This document shows, one piece after another, positions 45,073 to 54,968 of a DNA stretch of 63,205 nucleotides. The notes under the pieces are model-generated. The model saw only the letters and a program-made list of their open reading frames with translations, was not told where the DNA came from and ran no database searches. The DNA is taken from contig CATJWN010000031.1 in NCBI GenBank assembly GCA_949745595.1, positions 1 to 63,205 on the forward strand, in the 5' to 3' direction. Both the position numbers and the translations under genes were made by a program. The DNA is from an uncultured Clostridia bacterium (GTDB taxonomy: Bacteria > Bacillota > Clostridia > TANB77 > CAG-508). Numbering within the stretch: position 1 is the first letter of the stretch; each line of letters starts with the position of its first letter.

Positions 45073-46752
45073 TTAATTTTCCCTTTCCATTCTACACATA
45101 TATATAATTAATAATAAAGTTCCTAGAATTGATATAATTGCTGCAACTTTTGAGTTATCCGTTTCAATATATGCTACCTCTAAAGTAAGGTCATCACCAA
45201 AGGATAACTTACAACCTAAAAATCCATTTTCTGTTTCATGAGTTTTTAATACTTCACCATCAGCTCTTACTTCATAACCTGGATAGTATATATATGGTAA
45301 TTCTAATACAGCATCTTCTCCAAAAGTTTCTACTTTAGCCTTTAAAGTTAAACCAATCTTTTCTTCCTTTTCAATTATTGCTTTACCTTCTAAAACATAT
45401 ATCTTATCTTCTCTAGTCGCTATATAAAATCTATTTTCATAAGCCTTTGTTGGCAAATATTCTGCCCTTCCCATTCCTGCAATGCACTCATTATTCATTC
45501 CAGAAACTTGTCCTAAAGCTCTATTCTCAATAGGATCTATGCTTTCTGTGTATCTTACAAAGCCATGTAACGCCATCACATAAACTGTTGCAATCACTAT
45601 AATAATTATAGCATCTTTGAATTTGTATTTTTTTATAACTGCACCCATATTTATTGCACATACTACACATAGAAAGAAAGATGCAAACTCCATACATCTC
45701 CATGGGAATTGTATTATATACATAAACTTAGGCATAAACTGCCATGGGAATAACTTTGTTGACATTAAAAGTGTAACTAATCCTGCTATTAAAAAGAATA
45801 AATAATCTTTCCTAAATTCAGGTTTCATTATTCGTATGGTCATATATGAAAATGCAAGCATTATAATAATATATGGACCTAATTCAAAAACAAATCCACT
45901 GCCTTCTACAGTAACAAATATACTTTTTATCGAAAGCCTTTGCTCTAAAACACTGCCTTTAGTTGCCATTGCTTCATCCTCATAAACTCTATAGTCTGTA
46001 CTAAATCTCGTTTCTAACATAGGTAAAGTAAAACATAAAGTTATCATTACAATAAATAAAGCATTTATTCCCAAATATTTCCAAACTTCTTTGTCTTTTA
46101 AAGCTTTTATATTAACTAATAGATAAATCAAACCTAAAATTGCTGTATAAAATGTTGATATATTATGAGTGAAAATTAAACCTATCGCTCCTATGCTTAA
46201 ATACCAGCTTTTTCCCTCTTTTTGTACTATGTTATATAAACCTAAAAATACCAGTGGTATAAACATAAAAGAAGCAAATTCAGCAATTGCGTTTCTAACA
46301 TATAAATCTGTTAAATGATATGGCGCCATCATATACAAAGCACCTGCTAACAACCCAACATTTGCATTATCAGAAACATCTTTTACAAACTTGTACATAA
46401 AAATCCCTGATAATAATAGGCAAACAAAAGCAAATACTTTGTACCCTATTATGTATGAACCTGTAGCCATCTTGCAGATAATAATCCCTACTGTAGTAAA
46501 TGCACCATAAAATAAATTCCAAGAATATCCAAAGCCATTACTAAAGCTTGGAATAATATTTCCAAAATTAATTCCTTTTTGCATAGCTTCAAAGCTTCCA
46601 AAAGCCCTTGATATATGCTGAATTCCGTCATCATAATAAATATCTAAATTGTCTTTTAGCATTGGCAAACACATAACAAGCGCAACCACTAGTAAAACTA
46701 AAAAACATCTAAAATTTTCACTTTTAAATATATTTTTTACTTTATCTTTCAA
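45073..46752 (-). CDS. Large polytopic membrane protein (GT-C/YfhO or PTPS-related type)
   Basis: A 559-residue protein with about eleven transmembrane helices, an early acidic loop (YYDDGIQHISRAFGSFEAM) typical of GT-C enzymes that use lipid-linked sugars, and a C-terminal extracellular beta domain plus a final helix. It is likely a membrane glycosyltransferase or a related 6-pyruvoyl-tetrahydropterin-synthase-related membrane protein; the assignment is by topology. The start is TTG after GGAGAAAAGAG. The stop lies one base before the der start. Confidence 0.72.
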   Translation of the reverse strand: MKDKVKNIFKSENFRCFLVLLVVALVMCLPMLKDNLDIYYDDGIQHISRAFGSFEAMQKGINFGNIIPSFSNGFGYSWNLFYGAFTTVGIIICKMATGSYIIGYKVFAFVCLLLSGIFMYKFVKDVSDNANVGLLAGALYMMAPYHLTDLYVRNAIAEFASFMFIPLVFLGLYNIVQKEGKSWYLSIGAIGLIFTHNISTFYTAILGLIYLLVNIKALKDKEVWKYLGINALFIVMITLCFTLPMLETRFSTDYRVYEDEAMATKGSVLEQRLSIKSIFVTVEGSGFVFELGPYIIIMLAFSYMTIRIMKPEFRKDYLFFLIAGLVTLLMSTKLFPWQFMPKFMYIIQFPWRCMEFASFFLCVVCAINMGAVIKKYKFKDAIIIIVIATVYVMALHGFVRYTESIDPIENRALGQVSGMNNECIAGMGRAEYLPTKAYENRFYIATREDKIYVLEGKAIIEKEEKIGLTLKAKVETFGEDAVLELPYIYYPGYEVRADGEVLKTHETENGFLGCKLSFGDDLTLEVAYIETDNSKVAAIISILGTLLLIIYMCRMEREN

Positions 46753-46764
46753 CTCTTTTCTCCA

Positions 46765-47259
46765 TTAGTAATTTATTTTACCTTCTAAAAACTCGTCATT
46801 TGCTTTCCAGTCATCTACTTCAAAAACTATATATTCTTTCTCATTTCTTCTTACAATTACTCTATCAATTCCAGAATTAATAATAAGTTTTCTACACATT
46901 AAGCAAGGTGCCGCACCATTTTCATAGTCATGGTTTTCTGTTCTATAACCAACTAGATATAAAGTCGCTCCTAACATCTCTTCTCTTGATGCGCAAAGCA
47001 TAGCATTTTGCTCACTATGTACTGCTCTACACGCATCATATCCGCCATGTCTCTGATCTGGCAATAATTTCTTTTTGGTGCAATATCCTAAATCAGAACA
47101 ATTTTTTCTACCTCTTGGTGCACCATTATATCCAGTCGAAACTATTTGATCATGATTTACTATAACTGCACCATATTTTTTCCTAAGGCAAGTAGCCCTT
47201 GAGGCAACTGTTTCTGCTATATCTAAGTAATAATTTATTTTATCAATTCTATCTTCCAT
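46765..47259 (-). CDS. Deoxycytidylate (dCMP) deaminase, ComEB type
   Basis: A 164-residue zinc deaminase producing dUMP for thymidylate synthesis. Zinc ligands lie in HSEQNAMLCA and APCLMCRKLI; GYNGAPRG is the family's substrate loop. AGGAGGCTAAAATA precedes the ATG. It heads the run of genes leading to der, plsY and gpsA. Confidence 0.94.
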   Translation of the reverse strand: MEDRIDKINYYLDIAETVASRATCLRKKYGAVIVNHDQIVSTGYNGAPRGRKNCSDLGYCTKKKLLPDQRHGGYDACRAVHSEQNAMLCASREEMLGATLYLVGYRTENHDYENGAAPCLMCRKLIINSGIDRVIVRRNEKEYIVFEVDDWKANDEFLEGKINY

Positions 47260-47314
47260 TATTTTAGCCTCCTAGCCACGCTTATTATATCATTATTAGT
47301 TACATTTAGCAACA

Positions 47315-47356
47315 AAAAAATAATAAGAGTTAGCTTAACAAAAACTAACTCTTAAA
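47315..47356 (-). terminator. Terminator of the hydrogenase operon
   Basis: Nine-base stem AAGAGTTAG/CTAACTCTT with an 11-base loop, followed by ATTATTTTTTT on the minus strand, just after the hydA stop. Confidence 0.85.
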
Positions 47357-47359
47357 ATA

Positions 47360-49105
47360 CTATTCTCCTATATCATATTTTGGTTTTGCACTATAAGTAG
47401 TATGTAAGTATTTATGTGCTACATGACTACCTGGTTTTTCTAAAAATTCATCATAAAGCATTTTCATAACTGGATTTTCATGTGATTTTCTTATAACACT
47501 CTTCTCATCTATACTATATAAAGCATCTGCTCTTAATTTTCTAACATCAACTGTTGCTCTTGTTTTAGAATTTTTAATTGGTTGACCACCACCCATTACA
47601 CAGCCACCTGGACAAGCCATAATTTCTATAAAATGATATGGTGAATTTCCTTCTTTAATTTGTTTTAATAATTTTCTAGCATTTGCTAAACCACTTGCAA
47701 CAGCAATTTTTATTTCTCTTCCTGCTACATTAAGAGTAGCTTCTTTTATTCCAGTTTCTCCTCTTACTTCTGTATACTCAATTCTATCAATGCTTCTTCC
47801 CTCTAGTGTATCAACAGCTGTTCTAACAGCTGCTTCCATAACTCCGCCTGTTGTTCCAAAAATTGCTCCTGCACCACTAGCTTCTCCCATTGGAGCATCA
47901 AATTCACTATCTACTAAGCTTGGGAAATCCATATTAGCTTGTTTAATCATTCTTGCAAGTTCTCTAGTAGTGATTACATAATCTACATCACGAGCGCCAT
48001 CTACTTCCATCTCTGGTCTTGAACATTCATATTTTTTAGCTACACAAGGCATAACTGAAACTACACAAATTTTGTTTCTATCTACACCATATTTTTGTGC
48101 ATAATATGATTTTACAATAGCTCCAAACATTTGATGTGGTGATTTGCAAGAAGATAGATGTCCTAAGCAATCTGGGAAGTTCTTTTCTGCAAATCTTACC
48201 CAGCCCGGACTACAAGAAGTAATCATAGGTAAAATACCATTATTAGTTACTCTTTCTATAAATTCATTAGCTTCTTCCATAATTGTTAAATCAGCACCTG
48301 TATTTGTATCAAATACTTTATCAAACCCCATAAGTTTTAAAGCTGTTGCCATTTTTCCAGTAACATTTGTACCTATTGGCATACCAAATTCTTCACCAAG
48401 TGCAACTCTAACTGCTGGAGCTGTTTGAACTACTACAAAAGTGTCTTCATTTCTTAAAGCTTTCCATACATCTTCAATATTTTCTTTTTCCTTTAATGCA
48501 CCTGTTGGACAAGCTTCAATACATTGTCCACAAAGTGTGCAATCAACATCATTTAAACTATGTTCATAAGTTGTTGATACACGAGATTCAAAACCTCTTC
48601 CTATACAGTCAATTGCTCCTATTTCTTGTACATTTTTACAAGTTGCAACACATCTTCTACATAAGATACATTTATTGAAATCTCTAACTATTGAAGGTGA
48701 TTTATCATCAATTTCATAATGTGACTGTTCTCCCTCAAATTCTACTTTTTGAACATTATATTTTACAGCTAATGCCTGTAACTCGCAATTTCCATTTCTA
48801 GTACATGTTAAACAATCTCTGTGGTGATTTGAAAGTATTAAGTCCAAAACTACTTTTCTTGCTTCAACTACTGCTGCGGAGTTAGTTTTTATAACCATAC
48901 CTTCTTCAACTTTTTGGATACAAGAAGTTGCAAAACCTCTTCTGCCTTCCACCTCTACTATACACATTCTACAATCGCCAAATTCATTGATATCTTTTAA
49001 GAAGCATAAAGTAGGTATATCAATTCCATTATCACGTGCAGCCTTAAGGATAGTTGTTCCTTCCTCTACACAAATATCTTTTCCATCTATTTTTAAATTT
49101 ACCAT
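47360..49105 (-). CDS. hydA: [FeFe] hydrogenase catalytic subunit, NADH-dependent (group A)
   Basis: A 581-residue enzyme reducing protons to H2. In order: an N-terminal [2Fe-2S] ferredoxin domain, a His-ligated cluster (HHRDCLTCTRNGNC), two [4Fe-4S] motifs (CILCRRCVATC and CTLCGQCIEACP), then the H-cluster domain with signatures TSCSPGW, MPCVAKKYE and MACPGGCVMGGGQP, and the C-terminal small-subunit domain. With the HydB- and HydC-like genes upstream it forms an electron-bifurcating complex that uses NADH plus reduced ferredoxin. GAGGGTAAAGCTT precedes the ATG. Confidence 0.97.
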   Translation of the reverse strand: MVNLKIDGKDICVEEGTTILKAARDNGIDIPTLCFLKDINEFGDCRMCIVEVEGRRGFATSCIQKVEEGMVIKTNSAAVVEARKVVLDLILSNHHRDCLTCTRNGNCELQALAVKYNVQKVEFEGEQSHYEIDDKSPSIVRDFNKCILCRRCVATCKNVQEIGAIDCIGRGFESRVSTTYEHSLNDVDCTLCGQCIEACPTGALKEKENIEDVWKALRNEDTFVVVQTAPAVRVALGEEFGMPIGTNVTGKMATALKLMGFDKVFDTNTGADLTIMEEANEFIERVTNNGILPMITSCSPGWVRFAEKNFPDCLGHLSSCKSPHQMFGAIVKSYYAQKYGVDRNKICVVSVMPCVAKKYECSRPEMEVDGARDVDYVITTRELARMIKQANMDFPSLVDSEFDAPMGEASGAGAIFGTTGGVMEAAVRTAVDTLEGRSIDRIEYTEVRGETGIKEATLNVAGREIKIAVASGLANARKLLKQIKEGNSPYHFIEIMACPGGCVMGGGQPIKNSKTRATVDVRKLRADALYSIDEKSVIRKSHENPVMKMLYDEFLEKPGSHVAHKYLHTTYSAKPKYDIGE

Positions 49106-49118
49106 AAGCTTTACCCTC

Positions 49119-50978
49119 CTATTTATTAATTGCCTTAAATGGGCATTTGTCTACACAAGTTCCACATTTAATACAAATTTCTGGGTCTATTTTATGTGGT
49201 TCTTTTATTTCGCCTGTAATAGCATTAACAGGACAATTTCTCTTACACAAACCACAACCTTTACATTTCTCAGGATCAATGCTTATATCACATAACGCTT
49301 TACAAGCTCCTGCTCTGCATTTTTTATCACGAACATGCTCTTCATATTCATTTCTAAAATAATGTAATGTACTAAGTACTGGGTTTGGTGCTGTTTGACC
49401 AAGTCCACAAACTGATGCTTTCCTTATACTATCTGCTAATCTTTCAAGATGTTCTATATCTGTTTCTGTACCCTTTCCTTCACATATTTTTGTAAGAATT
49501 TCGAGCATTCTCTTTGTACCAATTCTACAAGGTGTACATTTACCACAACTTTCACTTACTGTAAAGTCTAAATAAAATCTTGCAATATCCACCATACATT
49601 TTGTATCATCCATTACGATAAGTCCACCAGAGCCCATCATTGAACCTATACTTGCTAGTGACTCATAATCAATTGGTGTATCTAAATGTTCAGCTGGTAT
49701 ACAACCTCCTGATGGTCCACCAGTTTGAGCTGCTTTGAACTCTCTACCATTTGGAATTCCTCCACCTATGTCATATACAATTTCTCTTAAAGTAGTTCCC
49801 ATAGGAACTTCAACTAAACCAACATTAACAACATTTCCACCTAAAGCAAATACTTTTGTACCCTTAGATTTCTCTGTTCCTATACTTGCATACCATTCTG
49901 CACCATTTAAGATTATTTTAGTAACATTTGCAAGTGTTTCAACATTGTTTATAATTGTTGGTTTTTGGAATAAACCTTTATTAGCTGGAAATGGTGGTTT
50001 TAATCTTGGTTGACCACGTTTACCTTCTACTGACTCAAGTAATGCTGTTTCTTCTCCACATACAAAAGCTCCTGCACCAAGTCTAATATCAATATCAAAA
50101 TTAAAGTTTGTTCCAAAAATATTATTTCCAAATAAGCCATATTCTCTTGCTTGATTTATTGCTATTCTTAATCTTTGAACTGCTATTGGATATTCAGCTC
50201 TAACATATATGTAACCTTGACTTGCACCGATTGCATACCCTGCAATAGCCATCGCCTCAAGTACACAGTGTGGATCTCCCTCTAAAATGCTTCTATCCAT
50301 AAAAGCACCTGGATCACCTTCATCTGCATTACATACAATATATTTTTGATCGCCTTCAGCATCTTTGGCAAAAGCCCATTTTCTACCTGTTGGGAAACCT
50401 GCTCCTCCACGACCTTTCAATCCAGAATTTAATACTGTATTTATTACATCATCTTGGCTCATTGAAGTAAGCACTTTTTCAAGCGCTTTATATCCATCAA
50501 AAGCAATATATTCATCAATAACTTCTGGGTCAATAATACCACAATTTTGTAGTGCAATTCTCTTTTGTTTTTTATAGAAATTTAAATCATCTAATTTGTC
50601 TACTATACTTCCATCTATATCTCTACAAAGTAATCTTTCTACTCTTCTTCCTTCTATAATATGTGATTGAATTATTTCTTCACAATCTTCTACTTTAACG
50701 TGTGCATAAAAAGTCTCTTCTGGACAGATAATTACTATTGGTCCTTTGGCACATAAACCAAAGCAACCCGTTTGAATTACTCTAACATTAGTTATTCCTT
50801 TTTCTTCTAAAATTCTTCTCATGTTTTCAATAATTTGAAGAGATTTTGAAGAAGTACAACCAGTTCCTCTACATACTAAAATATGTTTTTCTCTAGTATC
50901 AGAACTTGTATTAACTCTTAAATCTAATTCTGCTCTTTTTTCTCTTCTAATATTCTCTAATTCTTCTATACTTTTCAT
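49119..50978 (-). CDS. hydB: NuoF-like subunit of bifurcating [FeFe] hydrogenase (HydB)
   Basis: A 619-residue flavin subunit that exchanges electrons with NAD(H). An N-terminal thioredoxin-like [2Fe-2S] domain (CRGTGCTSSK ... CFGLCAKGP) precedes the NuoF core, with the FMN/NAD loop GRGGAGFPTGRKWAF and the [4Fe-4S] motif SCGKCTPCRIGTKRM. Two C-terminal ferredoxin motifs follow (CKGCGLCKRNCP and CIKCGTCVDKCP). This domain order is the standard HydB layout. AAAGGAGGTCATCT precedes the ATG. Confidence 0.96.
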   Translation of the reverse strand: MKSIEELENIRREKRAELDLRVNTSSDTREKHILVCRGTGCTSSKSLQIIENMRRILEEKGITNVRVIQTGCFGLCAKGPIVIICPEETFYAHVKVEDCEEIIQSHIIEGRRVERLLCRDIDGSIVDKLDDLNFYKKQKRIALQNCGIIDPEVIDEYIAFDGYKALEKVLTSMSQDDVINTVLNSGLKGRGGAGFPTGRKWAFAKDAEGDQKYIVCNADEGDPGAFMDRSILEGDPHCVLEAMAIAGYAIGASQGYIYVRAEYPIAVQRLRIAINQAREYGLFGNNIFGTNFNFDIDIRLGAGAFVCGEETALLESVEGKRGQPRLKPPFPANKGLFQKPTIINNVETLANVTKIILNGAEWYASIGTEKSKGTKVFALGGNVVNVGLVEVPMGTTLREIVYDIGGGIPNGREFKAAQTGGPSGGCIPAEHLDTPIDYESLASIGSMMGSGGLIVMDDTKCMVDIARFYLDFTVSESCGKCTPCRIGTKRMLEILTKICEGKGTETDIEHLERLADSIRKASVCGLGQTAPNPVLSTLHYFRNEYEEHVRDKKCRAGACKALCDISIDPEKCKGCGLCKRNCPVNAITGEIKEPHKIDPEICIKCGTCVDKCPFKAINK

Positions 50979-50990
50979 AGATGACCTCCT

Positions 50991-51473
50991 TTATTCATTC
51001 ATATATTTATCAATTACCTCGTCTAATTGTTTTACTGTTGCATTTCCGTAAACTTCATCATTTACCATAAATACTGGTGCTAAACCACAGGCACCTACAC
51101 ATCTTACATCATCTATTGAAAATTTACCGTCCAGTGTAACTTGACCTGGCTCAATTTGTAGTCTTTCTTTCGCTCTATCTAATAAGCTACCTGAACCCTT
51201 TACAAAACATGCTGTACCTAAGCATATTGAAATATTATATTTTCCTTTTGGAGCAAGTGTAAATCTTGAATAAAAAGTAATTACTCCATAAATTTCTGCC
51301 ATTGGCATATCTAGTTTTTCAGATATTGTTTCTTGAGCTTGCTTAGGTATATATCCGTATTTCTCTTGTACATCATTTAATATACCTATTAATTGATTCT
51401 TCTCATTATGAAATTTCTCAACAATTTCTTCTGTTTCTTTTTTCACTCTAACACATGCACACATTTCTTCCAT
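50991..51473 (-). CDS. hydC: NuoE-like subunit of bifurcating [FeFe] hydrogenase (HydC)
   Basis: A 160-residue thioredoxin-fold [2Fe-2S] protein. Cluster ligands lie in CLGTACFVKGS and CVGACGLAPV. The N-terminal helical region is as in NuoE. It passes electrons to HydB. AAAGGATG precedes the ATG. First gene of the three-gene operon. Confidence 0.95.
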   Translation of the reverse strand: MEEMCACVRVKKETEEIVEKFHNEKNQLIGILNDVQEKYGYIPKQAQETISEKLDMPMAEIYGVITFYSRFTLAPKGKYNISICLGTACFVKGSGSLLDRAKERLQIEPGQVTLDGKFSIDDVRCVGACGLAPVFMVNDEVYGNATVKQLDEVIDKYMNE

Positions 51474-51581
51474 AACTCAATCATCCTTTCTATATCCATA
51501 CTTATTTTGAATTATATCATAGTATTTATTTTCTTTTCAACAAATTTCGACAAATTTTCACATAGTAATTTTTGGTACGAA

Positions 51582-51604
51582 AAAAAGGCTATAAATAGCC
51601 TCTT
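51582..51604 (-). terminator. Terminator of Nudix gene
   Basis: Stem AGGCTAT/ATAGCCT with a TT loop, followed by TTTTTTCG on the minus strand. Confidence 0.75.
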
Positions 51605-51632
51605 TACTGTTCTGGTTATTTTTGCTTATTTT

Positions 51633-52145
51633 TTAATTTTGAATAAATTTTTTTATTTCATCTCTTACAAATTCCCATCTATTTTTCATAAAACATTTTT
51701 CCTCATAAAGTCTCTCTATCTCTTCAAAACTTGCAAATTTAACTTCTGATACTTCTTCTTTTTGCATAATAACTTTGTTTAAGTCAATATCCTGCTTAAC
51801 TAGGTATACATCTAACCATACATTATTAGTTTTATAATGATTAATCTTTATAGCATTTTCAATATCTAAATCAACGCTAAGTTCCTCTTTTGTTTCTCGC
51901 TTTATTGTCTCTAACGGACTTTCTCCTCTTATAACAGAACCACCTGTCATTGCCCATACATTAGGCTGTCTTTTCTTCTCAGGAGATCTCTTTTGAATTA
52001 ATATTTTATTTTCAGAATTAATTATCCACACATCAGCACCTTGATGGTATATTCCTTCTTGCCAAGCTAGCTTATCATCTGCAAGCATAGTTTCACCAGT
52101 AATATTACCCTCTTCATCTAATATATCCCAAATTTCTTCACTCAT
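51633..52145 (-). CDS. Nudix hydrolase
   Basis: A 170-residue hydrolase with a full Nudix box (GSVIRGESPLETIKRETKEE with the REx2EE core). The N-terminal part, WDILDEEGNITGETMLADD, resembles the IPP-isomerase-like or YfcD group. It probably cleaves a nucleoside diphosphate derivative; the substrate is unknown. AAAAGGAG precedes the ATG. It is the last confident host-type gene before the accessory region. Confidence 0.92.
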   Translation of the reverse strand: MSEEIWDILDEEGNITGETMLADDKLAWQEGIYHQGADVWIINSENKILIQKRSPEKKRQPNVWAMTGGSVIRGESPLETIKRETKEELSVDLDIENAIKINHYKTNNVWLDVYLVKQDIDLNKVIMQKEEVSEVKFASFEEIERLYEEKCFMKNRWEFVRDEIKKFIQN

Positions 52146-52224
52146 TGTTTTCTCCTTTTATTTTTTAGTAAATTTATTATATACTATTTTATAAAAAATG
52201 TCACTAAAATATATTTCGTCTAAG

Positions 52225-52253
52225 TTTACATAACTGTAAAAATATGGTATAAT
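52225..52253 (+). promoter_or_regulatory. Promoter of GC-rich orphan gene
   Basis: TTTACA (52225-52230), a 17-base spacer and TATAAT (52248-52253). A seven-base hairpin AATCGTA/TACGATT (52256-52273) lies just downstream and could be an operator or RNA structure. Confidence 0.7.
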
Positions 52254-52312
52254 ATAATCGTATTACTACGATTGCCTTGCAATCACAAAATCTATTTGAA
52301 GGAGTTGATGTC

Positions 52313-53527
52313 ATGAATGGCACCAGAGGCGCACTGCCTATGGTATTCAATAACACGATGAAAACTCGGGTTTTGAATCCTGTCATTCCATTTGCCATCC
52401 CTCAAGTCAAACGTCCATTAACAATGGCTGAGAGATTGGCAAAAGATCCCGCACTTCTCTGCGCAGATGCAGAAAACTACCGCGACAAGGCTTATGTCAC
52501 CGCACTTTCTAAACTGTATCTCCAGATTGCAGCAGATTCGAAAGTGCCGGCGGAAAAGCTTGAAAAGTTCAAAATCGCAGACTTCGAAGTTGCTCTGGCT
52601 AAGCTCGCTAAAGAGTATCGGTCAGAATACAAAGAACTTTGCAAGTACTGGGGTGTTGTTCCGGAAGAGCATCGGTCAAAACCAAGTACCAAATGTACAA
52701 TCCCAGCAACACATCTGACCCGGCTTTGCAACTGGGAATACATTGAGCTGTTCTTTACCAATATGGACAGCATTATCAAAACGGTTGCACGCAAAACCTA
52801 TTCCTCTCACCCAATGAGTGATTTGGAAAAAGCAAAGTACGCCCAAATTTTCGTTATGTTCATTATCGGGCATTCCATGATGTACTACGACCTGCTAAAT
52901 TTTCAACGTGTCGAAGCACAACTGAAAGCCCAAGGCGGAATAGTAGACGAAAGCAAACTGGAGCGTGCCGTCCTTGTTCAAGTCATGAAAAATGAAAAGG
53001 GGATTCGGCAAAACGGAAGTCTGTTACACGAGATGTACACCTACTTCCTGTCGAACTTGCCAGATGGCGCAATCAACATTGATGCCATTATCTTTTTCTT
53101 GGACATGGTAGACTATGACTATAAACTTCAAATCAAGGAGTTTATGGATATGCTTACCGTGTACTCCGACGACTACAACGAAAAAACTGATTTTCGGAGC
53201 AGGAATCTTACCCCGATTATCACCAATTTCGATGTACGTCTTCTCAAGGAAAAGCTTTTCCCCTGCGGCCTTTGGGATTCTGAACTGAACCTGTTTATGA
53301 CAGACATCCCGGACGAAAAGCGCAAATCGTTTTACTACGCCTTCGAGCGTTTTAAGAAAAACGGATATGCGTTTGGGAAAAATGTTGAGGGTCTGGCAAC
53401 ACCAGAAAGCTATCGGCATCCTGCCAGCAAAACACCCTTTGAGAGACACTGCTATGTGTACTCTCGCACCCCGAGTGAAATTCGGGTATCTGACCAGAAC
53501 GAGCTCTGGCTCATGAGATTGGTCTAA
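52313..53527 (+). CDS. GC-rich orphan protein, function unknown
   Basis: A 404-residue soluble, mostly helical protein with no signal peptide and no domain I recognise. I place the start at ATG 52313 after GAAGGAG; 12 upstream codons are open but lack a site. The gene is clearly richer in G+C than its neighbours and uses CGG in frame as Arg at least eight times (for example EYRSEY, EEHRSK, DFRSRN), whereas AT-rich neighbours have none outside frameshift sites. It has an AT-rich host-like promoter and a 14-base-pair terminator. This points to recent transfer, perhaps from a mobile element. Confidence 0.75.
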   Translation: MNGTRGALPMVFNNTMKTRVLNPVIPFAIPQVKRPLTMAERLAKDPALLCADAENYRDKAYVTALSKLYLQIAADSKVPAEKLEKFKIADFEVALAKLAKEYRSEYKELCKYWGVVPEEHRSKPSTKCTIPATHLTRLCNWEYIELFFTNMDSIIKTVARKTYSSHPMSDLEKAKYAQIFVMFIIGHSMMYYDLLNFQRVEAQLKAQGGIVDESKLERAVLVQVMKNEKGIRQNGSLLHEMYTYFLSNLPDGAINIDAIIFFLDMVDYDYKLQIKEFMDMLTVYSDDYNEKTDFRSRNLTPIITNFDVRLLKEKLFPCGLWDSELNLFMTDIPDEKRKSFYYAFERFKKNGYAFGKNVEGLATPESYRHPASKTPFERHCYVYSRTPSEIRVSDQNELWLMRLV

Positions 53528-53560
53528 ACATCAACTACAAGCTTGCGTTTCTTACCAAGC

Positions 53561-53607
53561 ACAAAGCACGCCACATACCTTCGAGGTAGTGGCGTGCTTT
53601 GTTTTTA
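53561..53607 (+). terminator. Terminator of the orphan gene
   Basis: Fourteen-base stem (53561-53574 with 53589-53602), capped by a second small stem TACC/GGTA around TTCGA, then TTTT. Confidence 0.88.
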
Positions 53608-53644
53608 AATTATTTATTATGCGGTACTTCAGGGCTTGTTGTTC

Positions 53645-53690
53645 ACAAAATAAGGCTCCCCCGCGTGACAATGCCACGCGGGGGAGCAAG
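53645..53690 (-). terminator. GC-rich hairpin downstream of the SleB-like gene
   Basis: A thirteen-base perfect GC-rich stem (53655-53667 with 53675-53687), followed by CTTATTTTGTG on the minus strand. It lies ~105 bases after the SleB-like stop. The stretch 53700-53790 between them shows only a small CCCG/CGGG hairpin. Confidence 0.65.
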
Positions 53691-53792
53691 GTAATTGCTG
53701 TATATCGCACGACACAAGCTGTTTAGCAAGTGTAAAAGTCCGACATATTTATGATGAAGAGCTTTTTGCTCAGTAACTCCCGTCATTACGGG

Positions 53793-54815
53793 CTATTCAA
53801 TGTTCAAGGCATATTTGGCATTCAGCCATTTACCATAGAACACGTGATCCACGTACTGATAGCTAACAGGCACTTGGTCTATCACACGCGAACGCAATGC
53901 ACCTTCGTCCACATCGTCTGGACTATAGTGGTAAAATGCACCCCACTTATAATATTCCTCTCCAAGCTCTAAGCCAAACTGCTCATTTCTAAGAGCTGTT
54001 CCAGCTTCAAGCACAAATTTTGTCGTATTGGAGCCTTGCAAAGCCAATTTCGTTACCGTAGTTGCCACCTCAGGCACATCAATCACTTCAACGCCATCGC
54101 CGTCATAAACATGATAACCATTCTCATCAGTTTCAACATAATAGCCCTTATAGAGTATTGCACTCACGTCAGAACCATATATTCCACTTCTGAGACGGGT
54201 AACCACGCCTTCGGCAACTTGGAGTTGTCCGAATACTGGCTGGTTTCCAGCTTCACGATATACAACTCTGGCAATACACTGCTCCAAATCATAAGGAACG
54301 GTGTAGTACAAGTCAGGGTCTATCGCATTGCTGATATCGATTTCGACATCATCCTCAGTTACTCGCTCGTCCGAAAGTAAAAGCGGGCCTTTAGGGTTAT
54401 CCGAATCGATACTTAAGTACACCAGCACCGGAATTCTACTATCCAAAGAGGATACTTTAAGAATTGGAACTTCATCAGTCTCCTCTGGCTCGGTGCTTTC
54501 TACAGGTGACATTGACACGGTTGGATTCAAAATCAATTCTGGATGCTCTGAGAGTAAAGGCAGCTTTTTCCCTATGAATTGATCATAGCCTGCCACTCCT
54601 CCATTAACCACAATTGATTTCTCGGGATAGACACTGCTTTGTGCCTCGCTGTTTGCTTGCTCTGCTTCAGTGTTGCAAGCGCCTTCTCCGTCAGTCTTAT
54701 CCGCTTCGCCAGTTACAATGGTGGAAACGCCCCATACATACAGGAGCAACACCATGCAAACTACCAAAAACGGCACGACTTTCCGAGAAAAACTCTTGTC
54801 GCTGAGTTTCTGCAT
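53793..54815 (-). CDS. Cell wall hydrolase, SleB/Hydrolase_2 type, membrane anchored
   Basis: A 340-residue protein: a transmembrane helix near residues 12-30, a long Glu/Ser-rich linker (about 35-180), then a SleB-type domain with the catalytic Glu region CIARVVYREAGNQPVFGQLQ and AEGVVTRLRSG. In spores SleB is a germination-specific lytic enzyme; related proteins act in growing cells. The gene is GC-richer than its neighbours and has one in-frame CGG read as Arg (residue 11, SFSRK), so it looks acquired. AAGAAGG precedes the ATG; a likely promoter is TAGACA, 17 bases, TAAAAT. Confidence 0.85.
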   Translation of the reverse strand: MQKLSDKSFSRKVVPFLVVCMVLLLYVWGVSTIVTGEADKTDGEGACNTEAEQANSEAQSSVYPEKSIVVNGGVAGYDQFIGKKLPLLSEHPELILNPTVSMSPVESTEPEETDEVPILKVSSLDSRIPVLVYLSIDSDNPKGPLLLSDERVTEDDVEIDISNAIDPDLYYTVPYDLEQCIARVVYREAGNQPVFGQLQVAEGVVTRLRSGIYGSDVSAILYKGYYVETDENGYHVYDGDGVEVIDVPEVATTVTKLALQGSNTTKFVLEAGTALRNEQFGLELGEEYYKWGAFYHYSPDDVDEGALRSRVIDQVPVSYQYVDHVFYGKWLNAKYALNIE

Positions 54816-54968
54816 CGGTATTACCTTCTTTCTTTCAGATTTTAGTTAAAGGGTCTGAAGCTTATATAATAAACGCCTTATCGGCGGAATTGTAATAGAT
54901 ATTAATTTTATCATATTTTTAACTTTATGTCTACTGTTTTAAGATTTATATATATATCTTTTATATTA

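Noticed and set aside
52492..53449. Minus-strand frames across the GC-rich orphan gene
   Set aside because: They are shadows; the plus-strand frame has the promoter, ribosome site and terminator.
54036..54845. Plus-strand frames across the SleB-like gene
   Set aside because: They are shadows of a gene with clear catalytic motifs, and lack ribosome sites.
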